Shown here one piece after another: positions 32,632 through 44,180 of a stretch of DNA of 64,000 bases. Numbering within the stretch: position 1 is the first letter of the stretch; the number at the start of each line of letters is the position of its first letter. This DNA is from Diospyros lotus (taxonomy: Eukaryota > Streptophyta > Magnoliopsida > Ericales > Ebenaceae). Both the position numbers and the translations under genes were made by a program. The DNA lies in the NCBI RefSeq assembly GCF_014633365.1, contig NC_068351.1, positions 21,627,366 through 21,691,365 on the forward strand, given 5' to 3'. The notes under the pieces were generated by a model. The model saw only the letters and a list, made by a program, of their open reading frames with translations, searched no databases and was not told where the DNA came from.

Positions 32632-34145
32632 TGTAATACACCCTAATTTACTTTAGAATATTTGGAGACTTAAGAAAATAAATTCGAGTTCAATTTAGAG
32701 AAAAAAATTATTTAGCCATGTGAAAGGGTCAAATGACTTAAATATATATATATATATATACATAAGGCATATATATAATTAATTTATATATATAGTTAGA
32801 CCCTACTAGGAAACTTCAGGACTAAGCACTTTCCACCATGGCAAAAGCTTAAACTATTAGCAGAAACGCAACTCTTTATCCCTATCCACACTATGGGTAC
32901 AACCTTCTCTCCAGGCCTCACAAACTGGCAGTCCCAAGAAGCAATTGTTGGGGAATGGGCTATGGACTAATAATCCCCCCTTCCAGAAGGGCATTGGGTC
33001 ATGGGTTATAGATCACCAAAACCCCTCATTCCCTCAGAGCTGCCCCGAATGAGACTCGAACCTATGACTTACTCTGATATCAGTTGGACCCCACCAGGAA
33101 ACTTCAGGACTGAGCACTTACCACCGTTCCAAAAGCTTAAGCTGTTAGTAGAGGTGCAACTCTTTATCCTTATCCACACTATGGGTGCAATCTTCCCAGG
33201 CCTCACAAACAGGCAACCCTATGAAGCAGTTATTGGGGCATGGGCTATGAACCAACATATATAAGGTGCCCAATGGGTTGGCCTGTGCCAGCCCACCAGG
33301 CCACCTTGAGGGGGTCAAGTCCCCCATGGCCCCAAGCAACAAGCATTTGGCCCCTAGCAACCCCCTTTGCACCCTTAGGGATGGCTTGGAAGCTATCTCC
33401 CATGGATCCCATTGACCCTTTTCCTCTTTTTCCATTCTTACATCTGCATATAGGTGTATTTCACAATAAATGTAGCTTTAAAAAATAGAAATAAAAGATA
33501 AATATTTCACATTAATTGGCTCCTTTATGAGGAAAATTAGAGATCTTATAAATTGAGGGATGGTCTCCCATTTGAGGGAGCTAAAAAAAAATGTGAGAGA
33601 GGAGAAAACAATAGAAAAGAATACAAATGGAAGGAAGGAAGAGAGAAAACTAGTGAAGGAAAGAAGAAGTTTGTTATCAAGGTAACAATGAGAGGTTGGG
33701 AAACTAGGAAGAGTGAACTAGATCTTCCCCAAAGAAACACTGCAAGGTGAATTTTCCTGACCCACAAGCTCTTACTTCATGGCCTTTTCATGTTGTATGA
33801 GAAATTTGTTATGAAAACGTATTGTGTTTGGCTTTTCATTTGCATCCATGATCATATATGGCCAAGGAGAAGGAAGTCCTTGAAAGCTTTACTATATTTT
33901 TATGGCATGGCATGTCTTGTAGATGCTATACATGTTTTTATGTGACGCCCTAGAAGCATATATAGGCTTTATTTTGATGATATCAAGCGTATTAAACATG
34001 ACAAGCTCGTTGTATAAACTTAGCTCTCATTTAAAGTATGTTATTTTATTTTAGTGAAATATAGACAAACTTTAACATTCATATCTTTAGTTGTAGTGAC
34101 TTCGATATTTATTCTAAGGATTTTTAAGGATTTCGGGTTAGGACA
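32632..34145 (+). repeat. Probable 3' LTR of a degraded gypsy element
   Basis: It starts TGTAATACACCC directly after the polypurine tract and probably ends near GGGTTAGGACA at 34145, a decayed GTGTTACA-type terminus. A TRIM (32797-33257) interrupts it. No 5' LTR was found. The right limit is uncertain. Confidence 0.55.
32797..33257 (-). mobile_element. TRIM: miniature LTR element
   Basis: Two direct repeats of about 175 bp, 32797-32972 and 33085-33257, flank only about 112 bp. They share CAGGAAACTTCAGGACT-like, CAACTCTTTATCC and CCACACTATGGGT segments. Next to the right repeat, the complement of CTCTGATATCA (33072-33082) gives a tRNA-Met-like primer site. Next to the left repeat, the complement of AATCCCCCCTTCC is a polypurine tract. 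LTR, primer site, polypurine tract and LTR without coding sequence define a TRIM. TATAT on both sides may be the target duplication but lies in AT-repeat DNA. Confidence 0.82.
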
Positions 34146-35089
34146 CCTGAAAAGTGTTTCTTTTTTTTTAAAAAAAACTCAGTATTACAAAATGATTTAA
34201 AAATTTGGACTCCTTAATGTGAGTTATGAATTAAACTCAATTCAATTAATGAAAATGAACGCACACATGAAAACCATGCCTTGATAAACTAAACTAAGCG
34301 CAATAATTTAAGTGGAAAGACAAAGCCATTAGAGATAAGAGAATAATCTCTAATGAATTTAGAGAAAACATATAATAAAAATGAAAGGTTAAGCGAATGA
34401 AGGTTTTGAAAGCAAGATGTAAATCATAAGGGTTAGTGAAAGGCCTTTATGAAAAATGTTTTCAAAAAAGATAATAAAAATCCAAATTATGACATGGAAA
34501 TACACTCTAAAGAGGAGGATTTAGGGAAAATGCCATTTGTTTTCAAAAATCAACAATGTATTGATCTTGTATTGTGGCTTTCTCAATGCCACACTCAAGT
34601 CTTTTATCAAATCGCCAAAAGGGGCAATACTTGCCAATTACCATTAGCACTTGATTAAAGTCTGACATTCAACTTTATCTAGGTAACATGATTTCCTAGA
34701 TATCATGCTCAACCATCATAATCATCAATCTCATCTGGCCCCAGAGCAAGGTGACATAATCATTATCGTTGCTTTTTAAGCACTTGATGATGTCTTATCA
34801 CTCCTACAATGTAAAACATTAATAACTCATCTTTGCTCACTCCATCAATGCTAGAGGCAACCACTCATATGAGTGAGTTAATCAAAACCTAGTAGCATGT
34901 GTATATGCTTTAGTGTCATAGTGTTCATACATGCATTCATAATCACAAGATTTAAAAGAAATGACATATGCTTATCATTGAGAAAATGGTAAAACCCTAC
35001 TACGTTATTTTAGAAGATAAAACAAATAATAAAAGATAATCATATACTAAAATGAAAACACATTAAGTAATCCTACACACGCCCAGTCT
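34146..35089. other. Unassigned AT-rich sequence
   Basis: No gene supported. A 69-codon frame at 34449-34658 has no recognisable motif. The right part may include the 3' LTR of the copia at 35090, but no repeat partner was found. Confidence 0.4.
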
Positions 35090-36500
35090 AGCAATATGGG
35101 TCCTGAAGGTGTCAAAAGGAATGGCTTTGGTTAACGAATCAACTATCATGTTTTCTATAAGAATATGAGTTAGAACAATTTCTTTATTTGTGACTACCTC
35201 TCATATGTAATTTTGCTTGATGTCTATATGTTTTCTCTTGTTACAATATTTGAGATCTTTTAACATATCCTAGGACGGCTTTGCTATCATAATAAACTAT
35301 GATAGGTGCCTTAACAATAGTAGAGATATCCAAGCTCTTGAAGAATCTCTTCAACCAAATGACCTCTTGAGCAACTACAGGTCATGCTACAAACTCTACC
35401 TCCATGGTGGATAATGTAACACATGATTGCTTCTTGCTACTTCATGTAATGGCACCACCCCCTAGCAAGAAGACATATCATGAGGTAGACTTCTATTGGA
35501 TTCAAGTCACCTTCCTAGTCTGTATCACTATAACCAGTTAACCACAAGTCTAAACCTTCAAAGGTGATCATGTAGTCTGTGGTCCCACAAAGATAGCTAA
35601 ATTTTTTTTTTACTGCCTTCTAGTGTTCCAAACTAGGGATACTTTTAAACCTGTTGACTAACCCAATTGCAAAGCTAATGTCTAGTCGAGTACACAACAT
35701 AATGTACATCAAACGCCCAATAACACTCGCATAAGGTACCCAATCCATGTCCTCTTGTTCATTTGGAGTCTTCAAGCTTAGATTGGTGCTCAAGATATGA
35801 TCCTTTGTTATTGGAGTGTCCATGGGTTTACTATTGTGCATCCAAAATCATTCTAAAATCTTTTTAATCTATGTTTCTTCGAATAAACGAAGGAGATTGC
35901 TAGAACAATCTCTTAGGATGTTCACATCGAGCACAAAATTGGCTTCACCCATGTCTTTCATTTCAAACATTAAAGAAAGTCATTTCTAACAGCAACAAAC
36001 ATCTTCAAATTATTACTAGCTAATAATATGTTATCTACATTAATGACAATATTACAAAATTCCCACTACACCTCTTGGCTTATACACAATGATCTTCTTT
36101 AATCATCTTAAGCCTATTCGAGGGAATGGCTTGGTGAAATTGAAGATATCATTATCTAGATGATTGTTTCAAGTCATAAATAGACCTTTTGAGCTTACAT
36201 ACTTTACAATCTTGGCATTTGGCTATGAAACTTTAAATTTATCCATATAGATTTTTTCATCTAATTCTCCATTGAGAAACTCCATCTTAACATATCCATC
36301 TAATGGAGTTCCAAGTTTAGTTAAGCTACAATGGCTAATATTAAGCGATCTCCATTGAGAAACTCCATCTTAACATATCCACCTAATGGAGTTCCAAGTT
36401 TAGTTAAGCTACAATGGCTAATATTAAGCGAATTGAGGCAAACCTAACAACAAGTGAAAAAGTTTCCTTGTAATGTATACCCTTAACTTGAAGTCTTATA
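35090..36500 (-). pseudogene. Ty1/copia RT and RNase H remnants
   Basis: The minus strand reads MHNSKPMDTPITKDHILS, then GRLMYIMLCTRLDISFAIGL (35620-35841). RNase H STMEVEFVA and VIWLKRFFKSLDIS follow (35300-35420). The RT catalytic box near 36030 reads NVDN instead of YVDD, losing the second catalytic Asp by a G to A change. Frame is broken throughout. Confidence 0.82.
36266..36431 (-). repeat. 83-bp tandem duplication inside copia RT
   Basis: Units 36266-36348 and 36349-36431 are identical but for one base (CATATCCATC versus CATATCCACC). As 83 is not a multiple of three it shifts the RT frame. Confidence 0.92.
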
Positions 36501-37199
36501 TTTATCTATGGATTCATATGCTTTTCTTTTAATCTCGAGAACCCATTTGTTTCCAATGTTTTTTTCTATTTAGTAAGACGTCTACCAAATCCCAAACTTG
36601 GTTTCTCCTCATAGACTCCATTTCATCTTCTATGCCAATCACCCATTTGTTGGTAAAGATTGATAAAGTAGTAATTTGTTAGTTCTTATGCCCTTCATCA
36701 TCCAATAGAGTGCATATTAGTGTTTCCCCCCTTAATCATAAAACAATAACGAGGTACTCGATATCTTGCACTTCTGTACAAAGTAGGACCATCTGAACCC
36801 TCTGTGTTTCCTCAGTCTGCTATGCTCCCATACTATAACACATTCTCACTTTGAGTGAGGTTGCTCCCATTATCCAATGTAGGTAGATCAAGATTAAGGA
36901 ATTTTCCATCTTCTCTCCCAAGTGGATTTAGTGCGCTCATTAGAGGTTCATCTATCTCATAGCATTCAAATTAACCTTGATTTATTTCACCTTTTCCAGG
37001 GAAATCGTCCTCAATGAAATCCATATATTTGGATTTTATCTCAATCAGTTTACCATCAACGTATTCAACAATAAACACATAACCATTTGATGTTTAAAAA
37101 TAGTGAACAAAGATACATTTATTCGCTCTAGGGCCTAATTTTCCATGTTAATAGGAAGAATTATGGACATAGTGTTGTCGAACACTTATTCCTAGTCCA

Positions 37200-37810
37200 T
37201 AATTCAAAATGAGGGGCAGTGATCGATTTTGTAGACACTCAGTTAAGTATGTAGCTTGTAATTATTAGCCATCACCCCAATAACATATTTAGAGATTTTC
37301 TTACGCCACCATTAACCTACCCCTTTCAAGTAAAGTCCTATTCCTTCTCTCTTCTACACTATTTTGTTACGAAGTTCTCAACATAGCTAGTTTCCTTACT
37401 TATTCCTTTTCATCACAAAAATTTTTCAACTTATGTGATAAGTATTCTTGCTCATGATTAGTTTGGAGAGCCTTTACTCTCAAGTTCAACTGATTCTCAA
37501 TCGAAGTTAAAAATCATCTAAAGCAATCTACTGCTTTGAACTTTTGGGAGATCAAGTAAACTATTCCATAGCATGTATAATCATCAATAAAAGTGATGAA
37601 ATATGAACTACTATTATGTGCCTTAACATTCATGGGTCCAAAAATGTCATAATGGATTAGCCTTAAAGGTGTGGATGCTCTTTGTGCTCTTCCAATTAGC
37701 TTCCTAATTGACTTACCCATTAGGCAATGTTCATAAATGGACAATTCCACTTTAACGTGTAGGCCCAATAGAGCTTTTCTAGCTAACCTTTTCATGAGAT
37801 CTAGCATGCC
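37200..37810 (-). pseudogene. Ty1/copia integrase remnant
   Basis: The minus strand gives KRLARKALLGLHVKVELSIYEHCLMGK (pre-integrase and zinc finger). It then gives PLRLIHYDIFGPMNVKAHNS and FITFIDDYTCYGIVYL, the first catalytic Asp region of copia integrase. The frame ends soon after and the DDE core is decayed. Confidence 0.85.
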
Positions 37811-38299
37811 ATTTGATATTTTAACTCACAATATCATCATGTGAAGTCAAACAAAAAAACATTGTAATTAGTATTAAAATGAGGATTCGCAACATCCAAC
37901 ATAATCAAACCATTAGAAATCAAACAACACCTATAAAAAGACGTCTTGTGAAAAATTTTAATGGAATCTCAAGATAAGATAAATCTATAGCCTAATTTAA
38001 GAAAAAATGACTATTGAGAACAAATTTCACCTAATTCTTGGAGAATAAAGAATGTCATGAAGAACTAATGTGCGACTATCTCGCAACTTTAGCTGGTCGG
38101 TACTAGTTCCTAGCACCTCTTTATTGGTGTTATTCCCCATGTATATTCTTTGTCCTCTCAAAAGCCAGTGATACACCACATACCTCAACGATCTGTCACT
38201 ATGTGGCTTGTTGCTCCTATATCTACAATCTAACCATGGAGAGAATGGTTGACAAATACATTTGTACGAACAAAATTAGATGTATGAGAGATCGGGTCA

Positions 38300-39020
38300 A
38301 GGAGTACCTTTTCTTTCTTTAGCTCATGCAGTCACTAGTAAATTGCCCTAGCTTACCACAATTACAAGTGTTCCTTGCTTTCCTTTCACCTCAACCACAC
38401 TTCCCCCCACAGTGCTTAGTTGTCTTATGCTTCTTGGACCAAGTCATTTTCCTTATCCTTTAGGGCCTTTCTTCCCAAATTGCTTTCTCTTTGGCCTAGA
38501 TGTCTTATATGATTTTGAGTATGCAAGAAAAGCGTGATTGTCTTTTGCTTCTAGGCGCTTATCTTCAAGCTCAAGGTGTCGAGACACACCTTTAAAAGTT
38601 TTAATGTTCTTTTCATGCATTAACATGAGCTTTATTTGATCTCAAGAGTATAAAAGAGATCAAATGACAACTAAGACCTGTTGCTCATCAGTGAGATTAT
38701 TTCTAGTAGTCTTTAGATCACAAATCATATTTGACATCGTTCTTAAATGCTCACGCATGGTCACATCTACAAGCAATTTTTATGTGACAAATTTAAGGGG
38801 AAACCTTGCTCGCAATCTCATGGTTTTTGTACCACCAAAGTTTGCTTTCAAAGTAATCCACATGTCTTTTGTTATTTTATATTCTTTGTACTCTCCAATT
38901 AGATCATTATGCATGCTGCTTAACATCGTAAAGTGCATGCAACTATCATTCTTATACCAAGCTTGATAAGTTAAGAGTTTTGTCTGATATATTAGAGATT
39001 TTTAGTCTGGCTTAGCCATA
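38300..39020 (-). pseudogene. Ty1/copia gag remnant
   Basis: The minus strand shows MAKPD, a stop, then WYKNDSCMHFTMLSSMHNDL, GEYKEYKITKDMWITLKANF, LTDEQQVLVVI and KTFKGVSRHLELEDKRLEAK. This is a UBN2-type copia gag, with at least four in-frame stops. Confidence 0.85.
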
Positions 39021-41244
39021 TTGTTAGTCAAAGTTTCTAGAACACCTTATTCTTCTAACAAGTATGGGATTTCAATGTCATATATTATAATTGTTTTCAT
39101 CTAATTTCTCTCTCTTGTCAATTCAATGTATAATTATGCTCAACAATTAAAATTTATTACACCCTAGTATGTTTCTTTAAATTCGACACTTTTATTTCAA
39201 ATTTTTATAACATTTATAATAAATATCAAAATTATTCTGAATACATATACCTTATAACATACTAAGATAGCACTATAATTTTTAGAATTAATTATGTTAT
39301 CTATTTATTTTATTTATTTTCTTCACCCCTAAAAATTATGTCCTTATCTTTTATTTTATTTTATTTAATGTGCTTTGTCCAATGAATTAATTAAAGCCCA
39401 AGCCAGCTAAAAAAATCCTTGGTCTAAATCCTTTAAACAAAAATTAGCCCAAAAGGCCTTGGCCCAAAAATAAAACCCAAAATGGATTTGGTTTTAACCT
39501 AACCTAGGAAACCTAGCCCAACAGAGAAGAAAGAAAGAAAAGAAAAGTGCCCAGCCAAGAAGAGAACCCGTTCATCTTCTTCTTCTTCCATCTATAACAG
39601 AAGTGGCTGCTCCTCCACCCACTGTTTTTGATTTCGACATTCGAGGGCGACCTTATCGTCGTCAATCCGTCGCTAGATCTGGCGGTCGACTCTGCTTCTG
39701 CCTATTCCTGTTGCCGTCGAGCGCTAGGAACGTAGAAGACAAAGTGTCTTTTGCCTCCATTGCCGCCTTATCCCATCACTGTCAAGCGCTAGGAACGGAG
39801 AAGACGACTAGTCTTCTGCCTTCATTATCGCCTCCACCTTCACCTTATCCCACCACTGTTAATTAAGCTCCAAGAACGAAGATTCACGGTAAAGATGGCG
39901 ATTTGATGTTGTGCACCGGAGAATAGGAAGACAAAGGGTTGGGGTTGCAGCGGCTATCTGTCACGCAAGCCACTCGAGTTTAGCCGTCGTCGTCGTTGGA
40001 TCTGCAAGTCACCGTGGCTAAAACACTGCCTGCCTCGAGAAAGATAAAGGATCACCAGATCTACAACTCACTACCACCGCAGTCGGTGTTTTTGGCGAAC
40101 GACTCAAACTATTTGTAGAAGAAGATATTTGTATATTTATATATAGAAAAATGTTACTTTTCCCGAGGATAACCGAAGGTGTCAAATAACAAAAATATCC
40201 TCATCTAATTTGTAGATTTACCATCCCTGTCATTGGCCGCCTCTTCTCTCCTTTGCCATGGTCGCCTCATACAAGCTCTCCCTTGCCTCGTCACACCTCA
40301 TCACACCCCATGTTGCCGCTGATTGTCAAGAGCCGAAGCATCCTTTACTCGCCCCGCTGTAGCGCCTCGCGTGATCGCCGCTACATCCTGACATCATCAT
40401 GCGTTGACGACCGCTACACCATCTTATCACCTCGTTGTTGTTGCCTTTGGATGAAGCCCAAGCTTCTCCCATTCGTGACAACTTGATAATCGATGCTGAA
40501 GTGCGATCAGACTTCATCATTGATGAAGTTTGATTCGGTCTTCGGGCCTGTCATCATGTCGGTACAAGTAGCATTGTCCTTATATATATACACGTATTTT
40601 TCTATTTAACACCATAGATGAGGTTTTTATGAAGAATAAAAAATTAAAAAAAATCATAAAGACACTTCCGCTGACAAATTATGGTTGAAAAATAATAAAA
40701 AAATCAACTATAAAATTGCCTCCAACATCAAGACACAAGCAAGAGACTCTGATAGAAATGTAAATAATATTAGACATGTATAATAGAAAAATATATTATT
40801 TACATATCTTAGTAGTTTCAAGATCAGACTTGTAGTATGACCTTCTAAGCGTTTTATAATAGTAAATATTCAATGCTCACAGTACATGGCTATTATCATA
40901 ACAATCACAAACAAACATAGTATAAATTGCATAGAACTCGATTCCCAAGTAACTATAAAGAGAGAGAAACTTGCATTTTCAATCGTGTCTAAACTTGTGG
41001 GAGGAAATACCTATTTAAAAGTAAATGGTGATAAAGAATAAGATAAATTATATCTCTAATATAATAAGATAACTCACATCTCTCAATTATCTTAGACAAG
41101 AGAGATGACTAGATGATTTATCTATTATTTATTTATCTTATATAAAAATAAGATAACCATCATCTATAAATAATTAAGTCTAAACGCAATTATATTTCTA
41201 ACATTCATATAGGAGAGTAAACCATTAATTATATGCGAGTAAAG
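39021..41244. other. Unassigned, possibly an old LTR
   Basis: It contains ATTACACCCTAGTATG near 39157 (LTR-start-like). A GC-rich stretch at 39600-40560 follows a TATA-like CTATAACAG, which resembles the transcribed part of a gypsy LTR, but no partner repeat or end is identifiable. Short open frames here have no domains. Confidence 0.35.
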
Positions 41245-41428
41245 ATGGTGGATGTTTCCTTTTTGTTAATTAGAAAGGCTTGCTCAAGGACCATCATCTT
41301 TTACCTAGTGCACAAGGCTCCTACTTAAATTAAGGTATGGTGGACGTTTCCCTTTTGTTAATTAGAAAGGCTTGCTCAAGGACCATCATCTTTTACCTAG
41401 TGCACAAGGCTCCTACTTAAATTAAGGT
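41245..41428 (+). repeat. 92-bp tandem duplication in intron 1
   Basis: Units 41245-41336 and 41337-41428 share ATGGTGGA(T/C)GTTTCC and then TTGTTAATTAGAAAGGCTTG, GACCATCATCTTTTACC and ACTTAAATTAAGG. They differ at only a few sites. Confidence 0.92.
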
Positions 41429-41831
41429 TCAGGACTCCATGAAAGGTACATCATACACACTTGTGTGTGTTCTTATATGTATTCCATGTAATTAATAGGA
41501 AACCTGTAATGTATTAGCTAATACTTCAGTCCTATCATATTGAGGATTACTTGTTTTTATTTTTATTTTAATGAATTTTACCAATAACTTGACAATCATT
41601 TGATCATGAACGCACAAATATGGAATCAATAATAGTCAACAAATTTTCATACCATTGAATGGCTACATATATATATAATTTTCACTAGGGTTAACTAAAT
41701 GAGACACCATTGCAATTTTGGTGGAGCAAAATGTACTTAAATTACTATAATCCTATCCTTTATTACCACATATCCTTTTACTTATTGTCTTTTTTTTTTT
41801 TTATAAGTCACAGGCTTGATGTGTTTTGTAG

Positions 41832-41932
41832 ATGATTCAGAAATATCTGATATTCCCACAGTGTCAAATGTTCAACAAGATCTTACACCATGGCAAGAGA
41901 GACATGCCAAACTTGTTCTCTCCAATGTCAAG
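41832..41932 (+). CDS. BSD-domain protein, exon 2
   Basis: A T-rich tract and TTTTGTAG acceptor precede 101 bases read in the phase left by exon 1 (split Asp codon). The peptide is DDSEISDIPTVSNVQQDLT, then PWQERHAKLVLSNVK, and ends in phase 0 at an AG/GTATCT donor. The WQxxHAxLVL motif is the first helix of the BSD domain, which is found in TFIIH p62/BTF2-like, synapse-associated and DOS2-like proteins. The remainder, which should carry the paired Phe-Trp, must be in exon 3. That exon is not found from 41933 to 64000. The protein is incomplete here. Confidence 0.82.
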
Positions 41933-43423
41933 GTATCTCTCTTTATTACTAGATCTAGCATTGATAACAATTAAAAAAGGATTAGATAGCTACTTATGGT
42001 TAGACCATTATTTTAGTTTTGGTGAGACTTAAAAACTTAATTAATCGGTTTTAGTCCATTTATATAAATGAAGCTTTTTGTAGTCTTCCACTCTCTCTCT
42101 CTCTTTCTCTCTCTCTCTCACACACACACACACGAGTGCATGTGTGTGCGCAATGCATAAAGATATTATCTTTTTTTTTTTTACATAATTGTTTATTCTT
42201 GATTGGATATTAAGAACATACTAGTAATATGTTTATAGTTTTGAATATGAAATTTTGAATAGCAAAAATCGAATAGCAAAAATCATGTTATGCATGGGTT
42301 AAAATTGGTTTCTCTAAATAGAGGTGAAATTAATGACTTTGTCCTATTGCCATAGCTTTTTGCCATCTTTCTAAAGTTGATGAGTAGTCAATGCCTAGTA
42401 TTGGTCAAAGCCCATTGTTGCCATTGTTCATCATCCTCTTCCTTCCTATCTCTTAAGAGTAGGATACTTCACCATCTCCATGGTTGTTCCTTTCTCCAAC
42501 TGTCTCTCCTCTATAGTTGTCTTCCTTCTTTCTTCTTTAGCCACCATAAATCCTTTCTTGATCATACATGACCCTTTCACCCCTTATCGTCTCTCTTTTT
42601 AACACCAAGTCTCTTCCTTGATTGAATTGGATTTGGGATCTAGCTTCCATTATCATCTCTTTTTTACATCTTGTAGTCTTTCATCGTCTCTCGTTTACCT
42701 GTTGTTGTCCCCCTTCACCACTATTTCCCCTTCCTCATCCAGCATCATCTCTTTCTTACCCTTCACCATCTTTCCTCTACCTTTAGCCGCTATCTCCACC
42801 CATGTTTTCTCTGTGTGGCCACCTCTATTTCATGTTGCCTATTTTTTTACCTTTACCCCTCATTCGATCTTTATCCTTATCACTCAATTTTATTCAATAT
42901 TCTATTACTCTATTTTGTCCAAGTTAAGAATGGTTTGGTTTTATGACCATGGGATGTTGGGATTAGTTTGGTGCCTTAGCCTCAATTCTCATGCCTCATC
43001 CTAGTAGGTATTACCTTTCACACCTTTCCTTGTCCAAACTCTATTGTCCTTAGTGTTAATCAAATAAAAAACTTAGCCTTTCATTGAGAGTGACTTTCAT
43101 TGGTCATTTTCATCCCTTTTTAAGGACCCTTGAGCTAGCATCATGACTCTATTTCATGGGCTTTCATCTAGGCCTCTCGAATTACAAATGAAACTGATAA
43201 ATAATAATGTTGGTTTTCTTTAGTTAGATCATTATTGCCTTCATCTTTGGTTATTATATTGATATCCATTTGTTCTTATTATACTAATGAATGGTGATGT
43301 TTTTTCTCCTTATTGTTATACTTTGAGAACTGTTTGTATTGTTATTTTTTTTCTATATTGTTTTAATCCTTTGGTTTGTAGCACATAAGATCCTTTGATT
43401 GTAAAGTTATGTAGAATATATAC
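41933..43423 (+). other. Start of intron 2 of the BSD gene
   Basis: It starts GTATCTCTC. There is a (CT)n(CA)n microsatellite at 42091-42134. Pyrimidine-rich frames at 42377-42571 and 42618-43004 are low-complexity and rejected. No BSD exon 3 was seen before the copia at 43424. Confidence 0.6.
42091..42134 (+). repeat. (CT)n(CA)n microsatellite
   Basis: CT repeat with one interruption, passing directly into CA repeats. Confidence 0.95.
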
Positions 43424-43453
43424 ATGTCACTCATTGTCATTCTCTTGTTCATA

Positions 43454-44180
43454 TCAACTTCCATCCAATCTCAAATGTTATTGAAAAGTAATGAGAATAA
43501 GGATACTCATCACTTAGAAGAGTCAACCAAGAAATACAAGGCTTTGGCATCTTTGCAAGTAGCTGTGTTAGAAGCTATTTTCGACAGGATAATAGCATGT
43601 GAGACACCTAAAGAAGTAGGGGACAAACTAAATGAGGAGTTACAAAGTAGTGAAAAAACAAGACAGATGCAAGTCTTGAATCTTAGAAGAGAATTTGAAC
43701 TGCTTAGAATGAAAGATTCTAAGACAGTTGAAGAATATGCTAGCAGACTCTTATGGGTGGTGAACAATATCATGTTGTTGGGGAAACAACTGTCAAAGAA
43801 AAGAGTTATGGAGAAAGTGTTGGTTAGCTTACCAGAAAGGTTTGAGACAAAGATCTTTTCTCTTGAAGATTCAAGAGACCTTAATCAGATCACCTTGCCA
43901 AAATTGGTGAATGCCTTACGAGCACAAGAGCAGAAGAGGTCGATCAGGCAAGAAGAAGTTGTGGAATGAGCTTTCTTGGCTCAGCTGAAGGGAAAAGCTC
44001 CATACACCAATAAAGGAAATAAGTTGAATGGTGGCAGAAAAGACAAAGAAAAGAAAGAAACACAAGAGGGTAAAGAAAGAGGCAAGAAAGGAAGGTACAA
44101 GCCATGTCCCTATTGCAATAAGAAGGGTCATTCACCAAACTAGTGTTGGTTTAGACCTGGAGTCCAATGCAGATCCTGCA
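43454..44180 (+). pseudogene. Ty1/copia gag, 5' side of the nest
   Basis: One long frame (43424-43969) reads KYKALASLQVAVLEAIFDRI, EFELLRMKDSKTVEEYASRL and VMEKVLVSLPERFETKIFSL, typical of copia UBN2 gag. After a stop at 43967 it continues through a basic linker to a first zinc knuckle CPYCNKKGHSPN-stop-CW, then CRSC, where the gypsy element interrupts. Gag forms the particle that packages element RNA. Confidence 0.9.

Larger units (their letters stand above)
35090..39020 (-). mobile_element. Degenerate minus-strand Ty1/copia, no LTRs identified
   Basis: On the minus strand the order is gag (39020-38300), integrase (37810-37200), RT (36500-35850), RT end (35841-35620) and RNase H (35600-35090), as in copia. 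Gag starts MAKPD-stop and includes KDMWITLKANFGGTKTMRLR and REHLRTMSNMICDLK. Every domain is broken by stops or frameshifts. An 83-bp tandem duplication lies in RT. Confidence 0.85.
22845..41831 (+). other. Intron 1 of the BSD gene, 18,987 bp, transposon-filled
   Basis: Donor GTGAGTTTTG at 22845 and acceptor TTTGATGTGTTTTGTAG at 41831, after a long T run. Joining the exons restores a GAT codon and the expected protein sequence FPLE-D-DSEISDIPTVSNV. Inside lie a gag-only LTR element, two solo or partial LTRs, copia fragments on both strands, a TRIM and LINE debris. The link rests on family homology and phase; transcript data are not available here. Confidence 0.75.

Noticed and set aside
42618..43004. 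128-codon open frame on the + strand, Ser/Leu/Phe-rich
   Set aside because: Low-complexity pyrimidine tract, lying in intron 2; no start context or homology.
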